Positions 15,250 through 23,835 of a stretch of 64,000 bases of DNA are shown here, piece after piece. The stretch's first letter is position 1. Every line of letters starts with the position of its first letter. Source of the stretch: DASUPK01 sp963744105 (GTDB lineage Bacteria > Actinomycetota > Thermoleophilia > Solirubrobacterales > 70-9). A program made the translations under genes and the position numbers. The stretch is from assembly GCA_963744105.1 (NCBI GenBank), contig CAVUSJ010000003.1, forward strand, positions 86,549 to 150,548, written 5' to 3'. The notes under the pieces were generated by a model. The model did no database searches. It was not told where the DNA came from and saw only the letters and a list, made by a program, of their open reading frames with translations.

Positions 15250-16692
15250 CTACTCCCACGCCTGCCAGGCGAGCTCGTCGCCGCTGCAGACGAGGTGCAG
15301 GCCGTCGAGTTCGGCGTTCAACTCGGGAAACTCGAGCCTGCGGTGAGATCCCCGCGACTCCTCGCGCTGGAGCGCGAAGCGGGCGATCAGCCGCGCGAGC
15401 GGATAGGGGTCGTCAAGCAGCTGCTCGAGCTCCTCCCGGCGCCTGAGCGGGCCCGCGAGCCTCCAGACCGCCTCCCTGCTCTCGCCCAGGGGCGGGTCGA
15501 AGCGCCACTCCGGCGGATGCGGGGCGTCCCCGGCATCGGGCTCCGCCGATGCCGCTCGCGCCGCCCTAGCGCCCAGCACGAAGCACTCCGTGAGCGAGTT
15601 CGACGCCAGCCGGTTGGCGCCGTGCAGCCCGGTGTCGGCGCACTCGCCCACCGCGAACAGGCCCGGCAGCGAGGACCGGCCCTCCAGGTCGGTGGCGACC
15701 CCGCCCATTACGTAGTGGGAGGCGGGCGAGACCGGGATCGGCTCCTCCGCCGGATCGAAGCCGGCCTCACGCAGCGACGCGAAGACGCTCGGGAACCGGG
15801 CCTCGCTCAGCTCGCGCAGGTCGAGGTAGACGTGGTCGGAGCCGTCGCTCTTCATCTGGTCGAGGACGGCCAGGGTGACGGCGTCGCGGGGGGCGAGCTC
15901 GTCCGTGAAGCGCTCGCCGCCCGCGCCGAGGAGGGTCGCGCCCTCGCCGCGGACGGCCTCCGTGACGAGGAGCCCGTCGGAATCCGTGCCGGGCGCGGAC
16001 AAGGCGGTCGGGTGGAACTGGCAAAGCTCGAGGTCGGCGAGCTCGGCGCCCGCCGCGTGGGCCATCACCGGCCCTGCGCCGATCGCCCCCCACGGATTGG
16101 TGGTCCGGGACCAGAGGGCCGCAGCGCCCCCCGTGGCGAAGACCGTCGCGTTCGCCAGCAGCGGATCGCGGTCGGTGAGCACGCCGAAGCAGCGCTCGCC
16201 GTCGCTCCAGAGGGCGGTCGCCGACGTCTTCTCGATCACCTCGATCCGCTCGTGCTGCGCGGCCTGCTCGGCGAGCCGCTCCGTGATCCGCCGGCCGGTT
16301 GCCGCGCCCCCGGCGTGGACGATCCGCCTACGGGAGTGCCCTCCCTCCAGCGCGAGCGAGAGGCTCTCGTCCGGCAGCAGGTCGAAGTGGACCCCGCGAC
16401 GCTGGAGCTCCCGGACGACGCCCGGCGCCTCTCGGGCGAGCAGCTCCGCGGCGGATCGCCGGCACGCCCCGCGGCCGGCCGCGACGGTGTCCTCGACGTG
16501 CTGTTCGGGTGAGTCATCGGGCCCGATCGCCGCGGCGAGACCGCCCTGGGCCCAGAAGCTCGAGCTCTCGCTGAGGGGCTTCCGGGACACCATCGCGACG
16601 CGCGCGCCCCCGTCCGCCGCGGTGAGCGCGGAGTAGAGGCCGGCGGCGCCGCCGCCGACGACCACGACGTCGAATCGGTCGTCCGGCGTCAT
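15250..16692 (-). CDS. nadB: L-aspartate oxidase
   Basis: A 480-residue flavoenzyme oxidising L-aspartate to iminoaspartate for quinolinate and NAD synthesis. FAD motifs are DVVVVGGGAAGLYSALTAA and GLFAVGECADTGLHGANRLASNSL; the active-site region SESSSFWAQGGLAAAIGPDDS and the substrate loop QFHPTAL distinguish it within the succinate dehydrogenase/fumarate reductase flavoprotein family. The C-terminal helical domain is short but present. nadA and nadC are not in the window. It diverges from the deacetylase-like gene across only about 26 bases. Confidence 0.93.
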   Translation of the reverse strand: MTPDDRFDVVVVGGGAAGLYSALTAADGGARVAMVSRKPLSESSSFWAQGGLAAAIGPDDSPEQHVEDTVAAGRGACRRSAAELLAREAPGVVRELQRRGVHFDLLPDESLSLALEGGHSRRRIVHAGGAATGRRITERLAEQAAQHERIEVIEKTSATALWSDGERCFGVLTDRDPLLANATVFATGGAAALWSRTTNPWGAIGAGPVMAHAAGAELADLELCQFHPTALSAPGTDSDGLLVTEAVRGEGATLLGAGGERFTDELAPRDAVTLAVLDQMKSDGSDHVYLDLRELSEARFPSVFASLREAGFDPAEEPIPVSPASHYVMGGVATDLEGRSSLPGLFAVGECADTGLHGANRLASNSLTECFVLGARAARAASAEPDAGDAPHPPEWRFDPPLGESREAVWRLAGPLRRREELEQLLDDPYPLARLIARFALQREESRGSHRRLEFPELNAELDGLHLVCSGDELAWQAWE

Positions 16693-16718
16693 CGCGCCGC
16701 GAACCGTACTGTGCGGCC

Positions 16719-17732
16719 ATCGAAGGGCTTTACCTGAGACACCCGAGCTCCTTCCGGCACGACACGGGCGGGCATCCCGAGAACGCCCGGCGCCTGACCG
16801 CGATCGAGGAGGCGATGGCCGAGCGCGACTGGCTCGGGCTGGAGCGCGTCGAGGCTCCCGCCGCGACCCGGGAGCAGCTCCAGCGCGTCCATGACCCCGC
16901 TCACATCGACACGATCGAGGCCTACTCGGCCAGGGGCGGCGGCATGATCGACATCGACACCGTCACCAGCGCGGGATCGTGGGAGGCCGCCCAGCACGCC
17001 GCCGGAGGCGCGGTCCACGCAACCGAGCGGCTGCTCGATGGGGGCGGTTTCGCATTCTGCGGCCTGCGGCCGCCGGGGCATCACGCCGAGCGCGGCCGGG
17101 CGATGGGGTTCTGCCTGTTCAACAACGTGGCCGTCGCGGCCGCCCACGCGATCGCCGAGTGCGGCGCCGAGCGGGTCCTGATCCTCGACTGGGACGTCCA
17201 TCACGGCAACGGGACCGAGGAGATCTTCTACGGCTCGTCCGACGTTCTCTACTCCAGCATCCACCAGAGCCCGCTCTACCCCGGTACCGGCGCGGCCACG
17301 GACTTCGGCGAGGGCGAGGGGGAGGGGTACACGGTCAACCTGCCCGTGCCACCAGGCAGCGGCCCCGATGAGTTCCTGGCCCTCACCCAGCACGTGATCG
17401 CTCCGATCGCCCGGGAGTGGCGGCCGGGGTTGCTCTGCATCTCCGCGGGCTACGACGCCCACCGCGACGACCCGCTCGCCAACTGCGAGCTCGACGACGC
17501 CGCCTACGCGGACATGGCGGCGACGATGCGCGATCTCGCGGCCGAGCTCGAGGTGCCGCTGCTGATCTGCCTCGAGGGCGGCTACGCGCTCGCCGCCCTG
17601 GCGCGCGGCGTGGTCGCGACGCTCGATGCGGTCGGGGGCGAGCAGGCCCCACGGGAGGCGCCGATCGGGTCGGCGCTGGAGTACCGGGAGCGGCTGGGGC
17701 GCTTCTGGCCCGCCCTAGCGGCCGCGGAGTAG
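16719..17732 (+). CDS. histone deacetylase-like (AcuC/APAH family) hydrolase
   Basis: About 337 residues of the zinc-dependent deacetylase fold. Motifs are HPSSFRHDTGGHPENARRL at the start, GLRPPGHHAERGRAMGFCLFNN with the catalytic His pair, ILDWDVHHGNGTEEIF with the metal Asp/His, SAGYDAHRDDPL with the second metal Asp, and the Tyr in LEGGYAL. The ATG at 16815 would delete the first 32 essential residues; no ATG, GTG or TTG lies upstream in frame. I place the start at ATC 16719. An out-of-frame GTG at 16711 would become in-frame if one base were missing, so a sequencing slip is an alternative. Substrate probably a small acetylated amine or protein lysine. Confidence 0.85.
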   Translation: MEGLYLRHPSSFRHDTGGHPENARRLTAIEEAMAERDWLGLERVEAPAATREQLQRVHDPAHIDTIEAYSARGGGMIDIDTVTSAGSWEAAQHAAGGAVHATERLLDGGGFAFCGLRPPGHHAERGRAMGFCLFNNVAVAAAHAIAECGAERVLILDWDVHHGNGTEEIFYGSSDVLYSSIHQSPLYPGTGAATDFGEGEGEGYTVNLPVPPGSGPDEFLALTQHVIAPIAREWRPGLLCISAGYDAHRDDPLANCELDDAAYADMAATMRDLAAELEVPLLICLEGGYALAALARGVVATLDAVGGEQAPREAPIGSALEYRERLGRFWPALAAAE

Positions 17733-17868
17733 GCGGAGCTCCTCCTCGGTCTGCGCCACCTCGGCGGCCAGACCCGTCAGGAAGTCGGTGGTCGAGGATC
17801 CGTCCTCAAGGGTCTTCAGTCCGCGGCGGCCTGCGTCTGGCAAGTCACGTATGTCCTGGGTCGGTCAT
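17715..17868 (-). CDS. candidate 50-residue protein, apparently frameshifted
   Basis: An ATG overlaps the stop of the HhH gene (ATGA at 17868-17865), but that frame stops after seven codons. Removing one base near 17855-17860 joins it to a frame that reads DIRDLPDAGRRGLKTLEDGSS followed by FLTGLAAEVAQTEEELRLLRGR and a stop. As sequenced only a 42-codon piece starting at TTG 17843 is open. The coiled-coil-like composition suggests a real small gene. It overlaps the end of the deacetylase-like gene on the other strand by 18 bases. Confidence 0.3.
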
Positions 17869-18290
17869 GCGGTCAGCTGGTCCCTGATCTCGTTGAGGAG
17901 CTTCTTCGGAATGCCCGGCACGGTCTCGAGGTCATCGACGGAGGCGAACCCTTCCTTGCGCTCGCGGTAAGCGATCACGCGGGTCGCCTGGGTCACTGAC
18001 AACCCGACCTCGCGGAGCTGCTCGAAGGTCGCCTTGTTGAGGTCGAGCAACCCGCCGCGCCGGCGTGACCGGGTGGCCTTCGAGGCCGAGGCCTTCGAGG
18101 CGCGCTTCGCCTGCGTCTCCTTCTTCGCGGCGGCGGCCTTCTTCTTGCGCTCCTCAGCGGCCTTGGCGCGGGCCTCCTTCTTCTCCTGCGCCTCCTTCTC
18201 GCGGGCCGCCTTCTTCCCGGCGGCCTCCTTCTCCTCCTCGTCCTTCTTCCGCTGCTCCTCGGCCTTTCTCTCGGCGGCCTCCCGTTCCAC
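17865..18290 (-). CDS. ComEA-type helix-hairpin-helix region (3' part of frameshifted coiled-coil gene)
   Basis: The readable frame gives 141 residues: about 70 of Lys/Glu/Ala-rich coiled coil, a basic linker, then a helix-hairpin-helix DNA-binding unit of ComEA type (LLDLNKATFEQLREVGLSV, ITQA-like TQATRVIAYRERKEGF, LETVPGIPKKLLNEIRDQL). Upstream in the same frame there is more coding sequence without a start (PTDEQEAVEPAPERLGFLGRRR), which joins the 18154-20553 frame if one G is removed from the GGG at 18457-18459. I therefore read both as one protein of about 895 residues whose C-terminus could bind DNA. Confidence 0.7.
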   Translation of the reverse strand: MEREAAERKAEEQRKKDEEEKEAAGKKAAREKEAQEKKEARAKAAEERKKKAAAAKKETQAKRASKASASKATRSRRRGGLLDLNKATFEQLREVGLSVTQATRVIAYRERKEGFASVDDLETVPGIPKKLLNEIRDQLTA

Positions 18291-20553
18291 GGCGGCCTTG
18301 GCTTCGGCGGCTGCCTCCTCCGCGGCGGCCTGCTCCTTCGCCGCGGCCTTCTCGGCCCGCCGTGCCCGGCGCCTGCCCAGGAAGCCGAGGCGCTCGGGGG
18401 CGGGCTCGACCGCCTCCTGCTCGTCGGTCGGCTGATCCCGGGCGGCCTCCGGCGTCGGGCTCGGGTTCCGCGACCTCCGCCTCGGCGCGCTCGGGCAGCT
18501 CGATCCCGACCGAGGCGGCGTGCGCCTGGGCGCCGCTCGCCCGGTCCATCACGGACTTGATCCGCTCCTCGAGCGCCCGGAAGCGGCCCTCGCGCTCCTC
18601 GTTCGCCTTCTTCAGGTCCTCGTCGTCCACCGCGCCGAGCTTGCTCTCCGCCGACTCGGCGCGAGCCTCGGCCTCACGGAGCTGGTGCTCGGCGGACTTC
18701 AGGGCGCGGCCCGCCTCGTCGAGCTCCGTGGCCAGCTCCTGCTCGCGCTCGGCGAAGGTGCGCTCGGCCTCGTCCTCGCCCTCCCGGCGCGCCTCGGCGA
18801 CCGCGCGCTTGATGCGTCCGTCGCTCTGCTTCTGCAGCTTGTCGATCTCCTTCTGGAGCGCGCCGACCTGGCCGCGGACCCACTCCGCCGCCGCGCTGCG
18901 GGCCTCGGCCTCGATGTCGAGCCTGGCGCCCTCGGCCTCCTCGACCTTCTTCTCGGCCCGCTTCGCCCGGTTCTCGGCCTTCTGCACGAGCTGCTCGCGC
19001 GAGGAGCGCTCTTCCTCGAGCTGGCCGCGGAGCAAGCCGAGCTCCTCCTGCAGGCGGCGCTCGGTCTCCTCGCGCACCGTCTCGCTCGTGACCCGGACGC
19101 GCTCCTCGGCCTCGGAGCGGAGGGCCTCCTCCTGCTCCGCCAGCCGTCGCTCGGCCTCCTGCTCCACGCGAGCCTGCGTGTCGGACTCCACCTTGGCGAG
19201 GGCCTCGGCGATCCTCGCGTCGGACTCGGCCTGCAGCCGGCGAAGCTCGGCGTCGAGGCGCTCCTCGGCCTGCTGCTGGATGCGCGTCTGTTCCTCGGCG
19301 AGCTTCGCCTCAGCGCCCTCGACCCGCTTGCCGGCGGCCTCGATCTGCTCGGCGATCTCGTCGAGCCGGCGCTGGGCGGCCTCGGCGGCCTCGGTCGCCG
19401 CTTCGCGCTCGCGGCGCAGCGACTGCTCGCGCGCCTTCAGCTCTGACTCGAAGCGCAGCTCGGCGGCTCGCCGGGCGGCGTCGATCTCCTCGCGGGCGCG
19501 GCTGTCGGCGTCGGAGCGGATATCCGCGATCCGCTTGGCGAGCTCCTGCTCGAGCTCGCGGCGGATCCCGCGCTCGATGTCGGCGCGGGATTCCTCGGGC
19601 GGGGCCTGCTCTTCGGCCTCGCGGCGAGCCTCCTCGACGGCTGCCTGGATGCGGGACTCGGTATCGGCCTCGAGCTTCTGGATCTGAGCTTGCAGCTGCT
19701 CGTTGCGCTCCTGAAGGCGGCGGTCGGCTTCCTCGCTCACCTGGCGCTCGGCGTCGGCTCGAGCCTCCTCGTCCCCGTCCCCGCCGGCGTCGCTCTCCGC
19801 CCGCTCGAGCCGCTCGAGTGCGTCCTTCAGCGCCGCCGCGGCCTCGTCGCGCTCGGCGGTCAGCTCCTTCTCGCGGGCGAGCATGCGCCGGTCGAGCTCG
19901 GCCTCGAGCTCGCGGCGGACGTCGCCGCGCTGCTCGCCCAGCCAGTCGGCAGCGTCCTCGCGCGCCCTGGCGTCGATCACAGTCACGTTCCCGGCCGCGC
20001 GGGCCTCGGCTTCCTCGAGCCGGCGCTGGACCTCCTCGAGGGACCTCGCGGCACGCTCGCGCTCCTTCTCGAGGTCCTCCTCGAGCACGAGGATCTCGGC
20101 GGTGGCGCGCTCCTCCGCCTGGCGGCGGGCAGCCTCGACAGCCTCCTGCATGCGCTCGTCGCGCTCACCGTTGGCCGGCGGCTCGGCCGCGGCGTTGGGC
20201 GCCTCCGGGCCGGCGGACGGCTCCTCCGCTCCCATCACCGGACGGATCACCGGCGGCCGCTTCGCGGCGGGGCGGGGCTTCGCCTGGGCTGGAGGCGCTT
20301 CGGGCCGGGGACCCGTCTCGCCGCGCATCGCCGTCTCGAGCTCGGCCGCGCTTTTCTCCAGTTCGTCGAGCTTCGCGGCGCCTTCGCGCACCTCGTCGGG
20401 ATCCACCTTCCCTTGGTGGTACATCTCGAGGACGCGGGCCCCGAGCTCTCGCACGCCTTCCTCGGTGCGGCGGTGAAGCGTCTCGAGGCGCCACTTCATC
20501 GCCCCGCGGTCCTCCGCACCGTGGCCGGCGCCTTCGTTTTGGCGCTCGGTCAT
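18154..20553 (-). CDS. long coiled-coil protein (5' part of frameshifted gene)
   Basis: Reads 799 residues, of which the first about 700 are real: an N-terminal helical region (MKWRLETLHRRTEEGVRELGARVLEMYHQG), a Pro/Ala-rich linker near residues 80-130, and then roughly 550 residues of almost unbroken Glu/Ala/Arg coiled coil. After AEVAEPEPDA the frame turns into arginine/glycine noise, marking a +1 shift at 18457-18459; the true continuation is the HhH region ending at 17865. Overall design is like a structural or chromosome-organising filament with a DNA-binding tip. No membrane segment. Function unknown. Confidence 0.75.
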   Translation of the reverse strand: MTERQNEGAGHGAEDRGAMKWRLETLHRRTEEGVRELGARVLEMYHQGKVDPDEVREGAAKLDELEKSAAELETAMRGETGPRPEAPPAQAKPRPAAKRPPVIRPVMGAEEPSAGPEAPNAAAEPPANGERDERMQEAVEAARRQAEERATAEILVLEEDLEKERERAARSLEEVQRRLEEAEARAAGNVTVIDARAREDAADWLGEQRGDVRRELEAELDRRMLAREKELTAERDEAAAALKDALERLERAESDAGGDGDEEARADAERQVSEEADRRLQERNEQLQAQIQKLEADTESRIQAAVEEARREAEEQAPPEESRADIERGIRRELEQELAKRIADIRSDADSRAREEIDAARRAAELRFESELKAREQSLRREREAATEAAEAAQRRLDEIAEQIEAAGKRVEGAEAKLAEEQTRIQQQAEERLDAELRRLQAESDARIAEALAKVESDTQARVEQEAERRLAEQEEALRSEAEERVRVTSETVREETERRLQEELGLLRGQLEEERSSREQLVQKAENRAKRAEKKVEEAEGARLDIEAEARSAAAEWVRGQVGALQKEIDKLQKQSDGRIKRAVAEARREGEDEAERTFAEREQELATELDEAGRALKSAEHQLREAEARAESAESKLGAVDDEDLKKANEEREGRFRALEERIKSVMDRASGAQAHAASVGIELPERAEAEVAEPEPDAGGRPGSADRRAGGGRARPRAPRLPGQAPGTAGREGRGEGAGRRGGGSRRSQGRRGTGGRREKGRGAAEEGRGGEGGRREEGGPREGGAGEEGGPRQGR

Positions 20554-20690
20554 CGGGGCGTGACTCTACGCGACGTGCAGGCCGGAGCGCGATTTCGGCG
20601 CGGGCCCGTTCGCGTTCGGCGACACCCCGGTCCCCTCCCGTTCGCCAGGGGAGGTGAGCCTCTCCGGAAACGAGCCCGAGGAGGTTGTTG

Positions 20691-20903
20691 ATGCGAGATC
20701 TCGTCACCCGGCGGTTGGTCGGCCTGTCGGCCCGGAGCGGGCAGGGGACGGTCGAGTACGTCGGACTGATCCTGCTGGTCGCCCTGCTGATGGTCGGCAT
20801 GGTGGCCGCGATGAAGGGCTTTCAGGGCAAGCAGGGGGTGGAGCTGGCCCAGACGATCGTGGACAAGATCCGCGAGGCGGTGGGCCAGGTCAGCTTCAAG
20901 TGA
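20691..20903 (+). CDS. Flp-like pilin
   Basis: A 70-residue protein with a basic leader ending in SARSGQ, then GTVEYVGLILLVALLMVGMVAAMKGF: the Gly-x-x-x-Glu-Tyr and hydrophobic stretch of class III (Flp/Tad) pilins, processed by a TadV-type prepilin peptidase after the leader. The start is the ATG at 20691 because GAGGAGG ends six bases upstream, although two TTG codons precede it in frame. No tad assembly genes are in the window, so the secretion partner must be elsewhere. Divergent from the coiled-coil gene. Confidence 0.78.
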   Translation: MRDLVTRRLVGLSARSGQGTVEYVGLILLVALLMVGMVAAMKGFQGKQGVELAQTIVDKIREAVGQVSFK

Positions 20904-20911
20904 CCCAAGGC

Positions 20912-20929
20912 CGCTCCACTTGGGGAGCG
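20912..20929 (+). terminator. weak hairpin after the pilin gene
   Basis: CGCTCC, a six-base loop and GGAGCG form a hairpin nine bases past the pilin stop. No T-run follows, so this is only a possible transcript end. Confidence 0.35.
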
Positions 20930-21022
20930 AAGGGCGTAGCCCGGAGCGACTTAGGTGGGGCGGCCGCAGCGGTCACTGCCTGATGGCGAAGCCGTCCTGC
21001 CAGTCGTGGCAGACTGGCCCGC

Positions 21023-21757
21023 ATGCCCGCCAGTCGCAGCTACGACCGCGCCCCCGCCGACCTCCGCCCAGTGACGATCGAGCGGGGCTTCGTGCGGACC
21101 GCGGACGGGTCCGCCCTGATCTCGCAGGGCGAGACCCGAGTGATCTGCACGGCCTCGGTGAATGACAGCGTGCCCCGCTGGATGGAGGGGAAGGGCCGTG
21201 GCTGGGTCACCGGCGAGTACGCGATGCTGCCCGCGTCGACGGGCGACCGGAAGGCGCGCGACATCAGCCGCGGCAAGCAGGACGGCCGCGGGGTGGAGAT
21301 CCAGCGGCTGATCGGCCGCTCGCTGCGCGGGGTCGTCGACTTCATGGCGCTCGGCGAGCGCTCGGTCTACGTGGACTGCGACGTCCTGCAGGCCGATGGC
21401 GGCACGCGCTGCGCCGCGATCAGCGGCGGCTACGTCGCTCTGCACGACGCGCTCGGCAGGCTGGTCGAGGCCGGGGCGCTCGAGACTCTCCCGCTCAACC
21501 AGTCGGTCGCGGCGGTCAGCGTCGGGATGGTGGAGGGCCGGGCTCTGTGCGATCTCGACTACAGCGAGGATTCGACCGCCGAGGTGGACGCGAACGTCGT
21601 GATGACCGGAGACGGGGGACTGGTCGAGGTGCAGGCGACGGCCGAGCGCACGCCTCTCTCGCGCGCCTCCCTCGACGAGCTGCTCGCTCTCGCCGAGGCC
21701 GGGATCGCCAGGCTCCGCGACGAGCAGGAATCCGCGCTCGGGTCGCTCCCCGCCTGA
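21023..21757 (+). CDS. rph: ribonuclease PH
   Basis: A 244-residue phosphorolytic 3'-5' exoribonuclease that trims tRNA 3' ends. The phosphate-binding and active-site blocks are visible: TRVICTASVND, GRGWVTGEYAMLPASTGDRKARD, GRGVEIQRLIGRSLRGVVD, VYVDCDVLQADGGTRCAAISGGYVAL and the acidic CDLDYSEDSTAEVDANVVMT. Full length, no unusual residues. It is followed after 29 bases by rdgB, a pairing common in actinobacteria. Confidence 0.96.
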   Translation: MPASRSYDRAPADLRPVTIERGFVRTADGSALISQGETRVICTASVNDSVPRWMEGKGRGWVTGEYAMLPASTGDRKARDISRGKQDGRGVEIQRLIGRSLRGVVDFMALGERSVYVDCDVLQADGGTRCAAISGGYVALHDALGRLVEAGALETLPLNQSVAAVSVGMVEGRALCDLDYSEDSTAEVDANVVMTGDGGLVEVQATAERTPLSRASLDELLALAEAGIARLRDEQESALGSLPA

Positions 21758-21786
21758 CGCCCGGATCGCGGATCATCTGAAGGGCG

Positions 21787-22380
21787 ATGACGCCGCTCGT
21801 CCTGGCCACCCGCAACGAGCACAAGCTGCGCGAGCTTCGCGAGGCGCTGCCGGGATTCCAGATCGACCCCCTGCCGGAGGAGGTCGAGCTCCCGCCCGAG
21901 ACCGGCGAGACCTTCGCCGAGAACGCGCTGGGCAAGGCTCGCGCGGCACAGGCCGCCACCGGCCGGACCGCGATCGCCGACGACTCGGGGATCGCCGCCT
22001 ACGGGCTGGGCGGGCAGCCCGGGGTGCGCTCGGCCCGGTACGCGGGCGTGGACGCCACCGACGAGGAGAACCTCACGAAGCTCCTCCGGGAAGTAGGGGC
22101 GAGGGACGACCGCCGCATCGCGTACGTCTGCGCGATCGCCCTGGCTGGCGAGGACGGGACCGAGTCGCTCTTCGAGGGCCGCTGTGAGGGTGTGCTCGCG
22201 GAGGAGCCGCGGGGGACGGGCGGCTTCGGGTACGACCCGGCCTTCATCCCGGACGACACCGGCCCTGAGGACGAGCGCACCATGGCCGAGCTGGCCCCGG
22301 AGGAGAAGCACGCGATCAGCCACCGCGGCAGGGCGGCGCGCAAGCTCGCGGCGCATCTCGGCGTCGAGGTGGGCCGGTGA
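21787..22380 (+). CDS. rdgB: XTP/dITP diphosphatase (non-canonical purine NTP pyrophosphatase)
   Basis: A 197-residue RdgB/HAM1 family house-cleaning enzyme hydrolysing dITP and XTP to monophosphates. Motifs: LATRNEHKLRELREAL at the N-terminus, the metal/catalytic Asp pair in AIADDSGIAAYGLGGQPGVRSARYAG, and GTGGFGYDPAFIPDD with ISHRGRAARKL at the C-terminus. Cytoplasmic. Downstream of rph and overlapping the next gene by four bases (GTGA). Confidence 0.95.
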   Translation: MTPLVLATRNEHKLRELREALPGFQIDPLPEEVELPPETGETFAENALGKARAAQAATGRTAIADDSGIAAYGLGGQPGVRSARYAGVDATDEENLTKLLREVGARDDRRIAYVCAIALAGEDGTESLFEGRCEGVLAEEPRGTGGFGYDPAFIPDDTGPEDERTMAELAPEEKHAISHRGRAARKLAAHLGVEVGR

Positions 22381-23318
22381 GCCCCGCCGCCACCCCCGCA
22401 TCGAGCCGGATCACGAAGCCGCGCGCGGCGGCGGTGTCGATCGCCTCCAACTCGATACTGATCGCCCTGAAGCTCGCCGCCGGCGCCATCACCGGATCGG
22501 TCGCGATCCTGAGCGAGGCGCTCCACTCGATGATCGACCTGATCGCGTCGGTGATCGCCTTCATCTCGGTTCGCCGCGCGGACGAGCCCGCCGACGTCGA
22601 TCACCCGTACGGCCACGAGAAGCTGGAGAGCCTCGCGGCGTCGATCGAGGGGATGTTGATCCTCGCCGGCGCCGCGCTGATCATCTACGAGTCCGTGCAC
22701 CGGCTCGCGACCGGAGCCTCGGTCGAGAAGCTCGGCATCGGCATCGCGGTGATCGGCTTCTCGGCGCTGGCGAACGGAGGTGTCTCCCTCTTCCTGCGGC
22801 GCCAGGCCAGCCGCCACAGCTCGCCGGCGCTCGCCGGGGACGCGGCGCACCTCGGCACCGACGCGCTCACTTCCCTCGGCGTGCTCGTCGGCCTGGTCCT
22901 CGTCCAGATCACGGGAGCGGAGGCGATCGACTCCGCCGTCGCCATCGCCGTCGCGGTGGTGATCGTCCTGGCGGGGGTCCGGATCCTGCGCCGGTCCGCG
23001 TCGGCTCTGATCGACGAGGCGCCGCCGCCGGAGGAGATGGACCGGATCGAGGCGGCGATCGCGCGCGGGCGGGCGCAGACTCCCGAGATCGTCGGGTACC
23101 ACAAGCTGCGGGCCCGCACGACCGGCCGCCGCCGCTACATCGACCTCCACGTCCAGTTCCGCAGCGGCACCACCCTCGAGCGGGCGCACGAGCTCGCGCA
23201 CAAGCTCCGTGACGCGATCGAGTCGGACCTCGGCGACGCCGAGGCGCTCATCCACGTGGAGCCGGAGAGCTCCCGCCGGGACCCGGCGGAGTCCCCGTCG
23301 GCGTTCAGAGCCGGCTAG
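22377..23318 (+). CDS. cation diffusion facilitator family transporter
   Basis: A 313-residue CDF metal/proton antiporter. Six membrane segments are visible between residues 20 and 205. Zinc-site residues appear as SEALHSMIDL in helix 2 (His and Asp) and GDAAHLGTDAL in helix 5, and DHPYGHEKLESLA is the conserved loop. The cytoplasmic C-terminal domain (residues about 215-300) carries further His residues (DLHVQFRSGTTLERAHELAH, ALIHVEPE). Likely exports Zn, Fe or Mn; specificity is not certain. GTG start inside the rdgB stop. Confidence 0.92.
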   Translation: MSPAATPASSRITKPRAAAVSIASNSILIALKLAAGAITGSVAILSEALHSMIDLIASVIAFISVRRADEPADVDHPYGHEKLESLAASIEGMLILAGAALIIYESVHRLATGASVEKLGIGIAVIGFSALANGGVSLFLRRQASRHSSPALAGDAAHLGTDALTSLGVLVGLVLVQITGAEAIDSAVAIAVAVVIVLAGVRILRRSASALIDEAPPPEEMDRIEAAIARGRAQTPEIVGYHKLRARTTGRRRYIDLHVQFRSGTTLERAHELAHKLRDAIESDLGDAEALIHVEPESSRRDPAESPSAFRAG

Positions 23319-23457
23319 GCAGCAGGTTCACGGCGGCGGCGAGGCCCACCGCGCCGACGACGATGCTGTAGCCGGTGTAGCCCCCGACCGCGAGCAGGAT
23401 CACCGAGATCCCGCAGATGACGACGACGGTGAGCCACGAGCCCTGCTGCAGAGTCAC
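23305..23457 (-). CDS. 50-residue two-helix membrane miniprotein
   Basis: GTG start and 50 codons reading MTLQQGSWLTVVVICGISV, a Gly-Gly-Tyr-x-Gly-Tyr turn, and a second hydrophobic helix ending NLLPSRL. Two membrane spans with a short loop. The composition (no Arg/Pro noise) supports real coding. Its end overlaps the last 14 bases of the CDF gene on the opposite strand. Function unknown. Confidence 0.55.
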   Translation of the reverse strand: MTLQQGSWLTVVVICGISVILLAVGGYTGYSIVVGAVGLAAAVNLLPSRL

Positions 23458-23475
23458 GCTCGCTATTTTGACCTA

Positions 23476-23835
23476 GTGGCTCCCGTCGACGCTCCGACCC
23501 TCACCGACGCCGGTGAGACGGTCGCCTATCTGCAGGAGATCTCGCCCGAGATGCGCGGCTGCGCCGTGCTGTCGGAGGGCGGCGAGGCGCTCGCGGCCAC
23601 CGGCAACGTCGAGCGCTGGGGCGAGGCGGCCCGCGACCTGATCGCAGCGGCCGACGCCGCGGGTGGCGAGCCGGTCGCGCACGCGCACATCGCCACCGGG
23701 GACGGCGAGGCTTTCTGCGTCAGGGAGGGCGGGCTGACCGCCGTCGCCGTCGCCGATCGCTTCACGCTCTCATCGCTGATGCTCTTCGACATGCGGAATG
23801 CCCTGCGTAGCCTGGCGGCGGGCGCCGGACGATGA
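23476..23835 (+). CDS. roadblock/LC7-like domain protein
   Basis: A 119-residue single-domain protein with the alternating strand/helix pattern of roadblock/LC7 (longin-like) proteins: an N-terminal helix (ETVAYLQEIS), a strand pair GCAVLSEGGEALAATG, a long helix (AARDLIAAADAAGG), and three more strands (HAHIATGDGEAFCVREGGLTAVAVADRF). Such proteins are small dimeric regulators, often of GTPases or polarity systems. GTG start. First of four coupled genes; its stop overlaps the next start (ATGA). Confidence 0.6.
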   Translation: MAPVDAPTLTDAGETVAYLQEISPEMRGCAVLSEGGEALAATGNVERWGEAARDLIAAADAAGGEPVAHAHIATGDGEAFCVREGGLTAVAVADRFTLSSLMLFDMRNALRSLAAGAGR

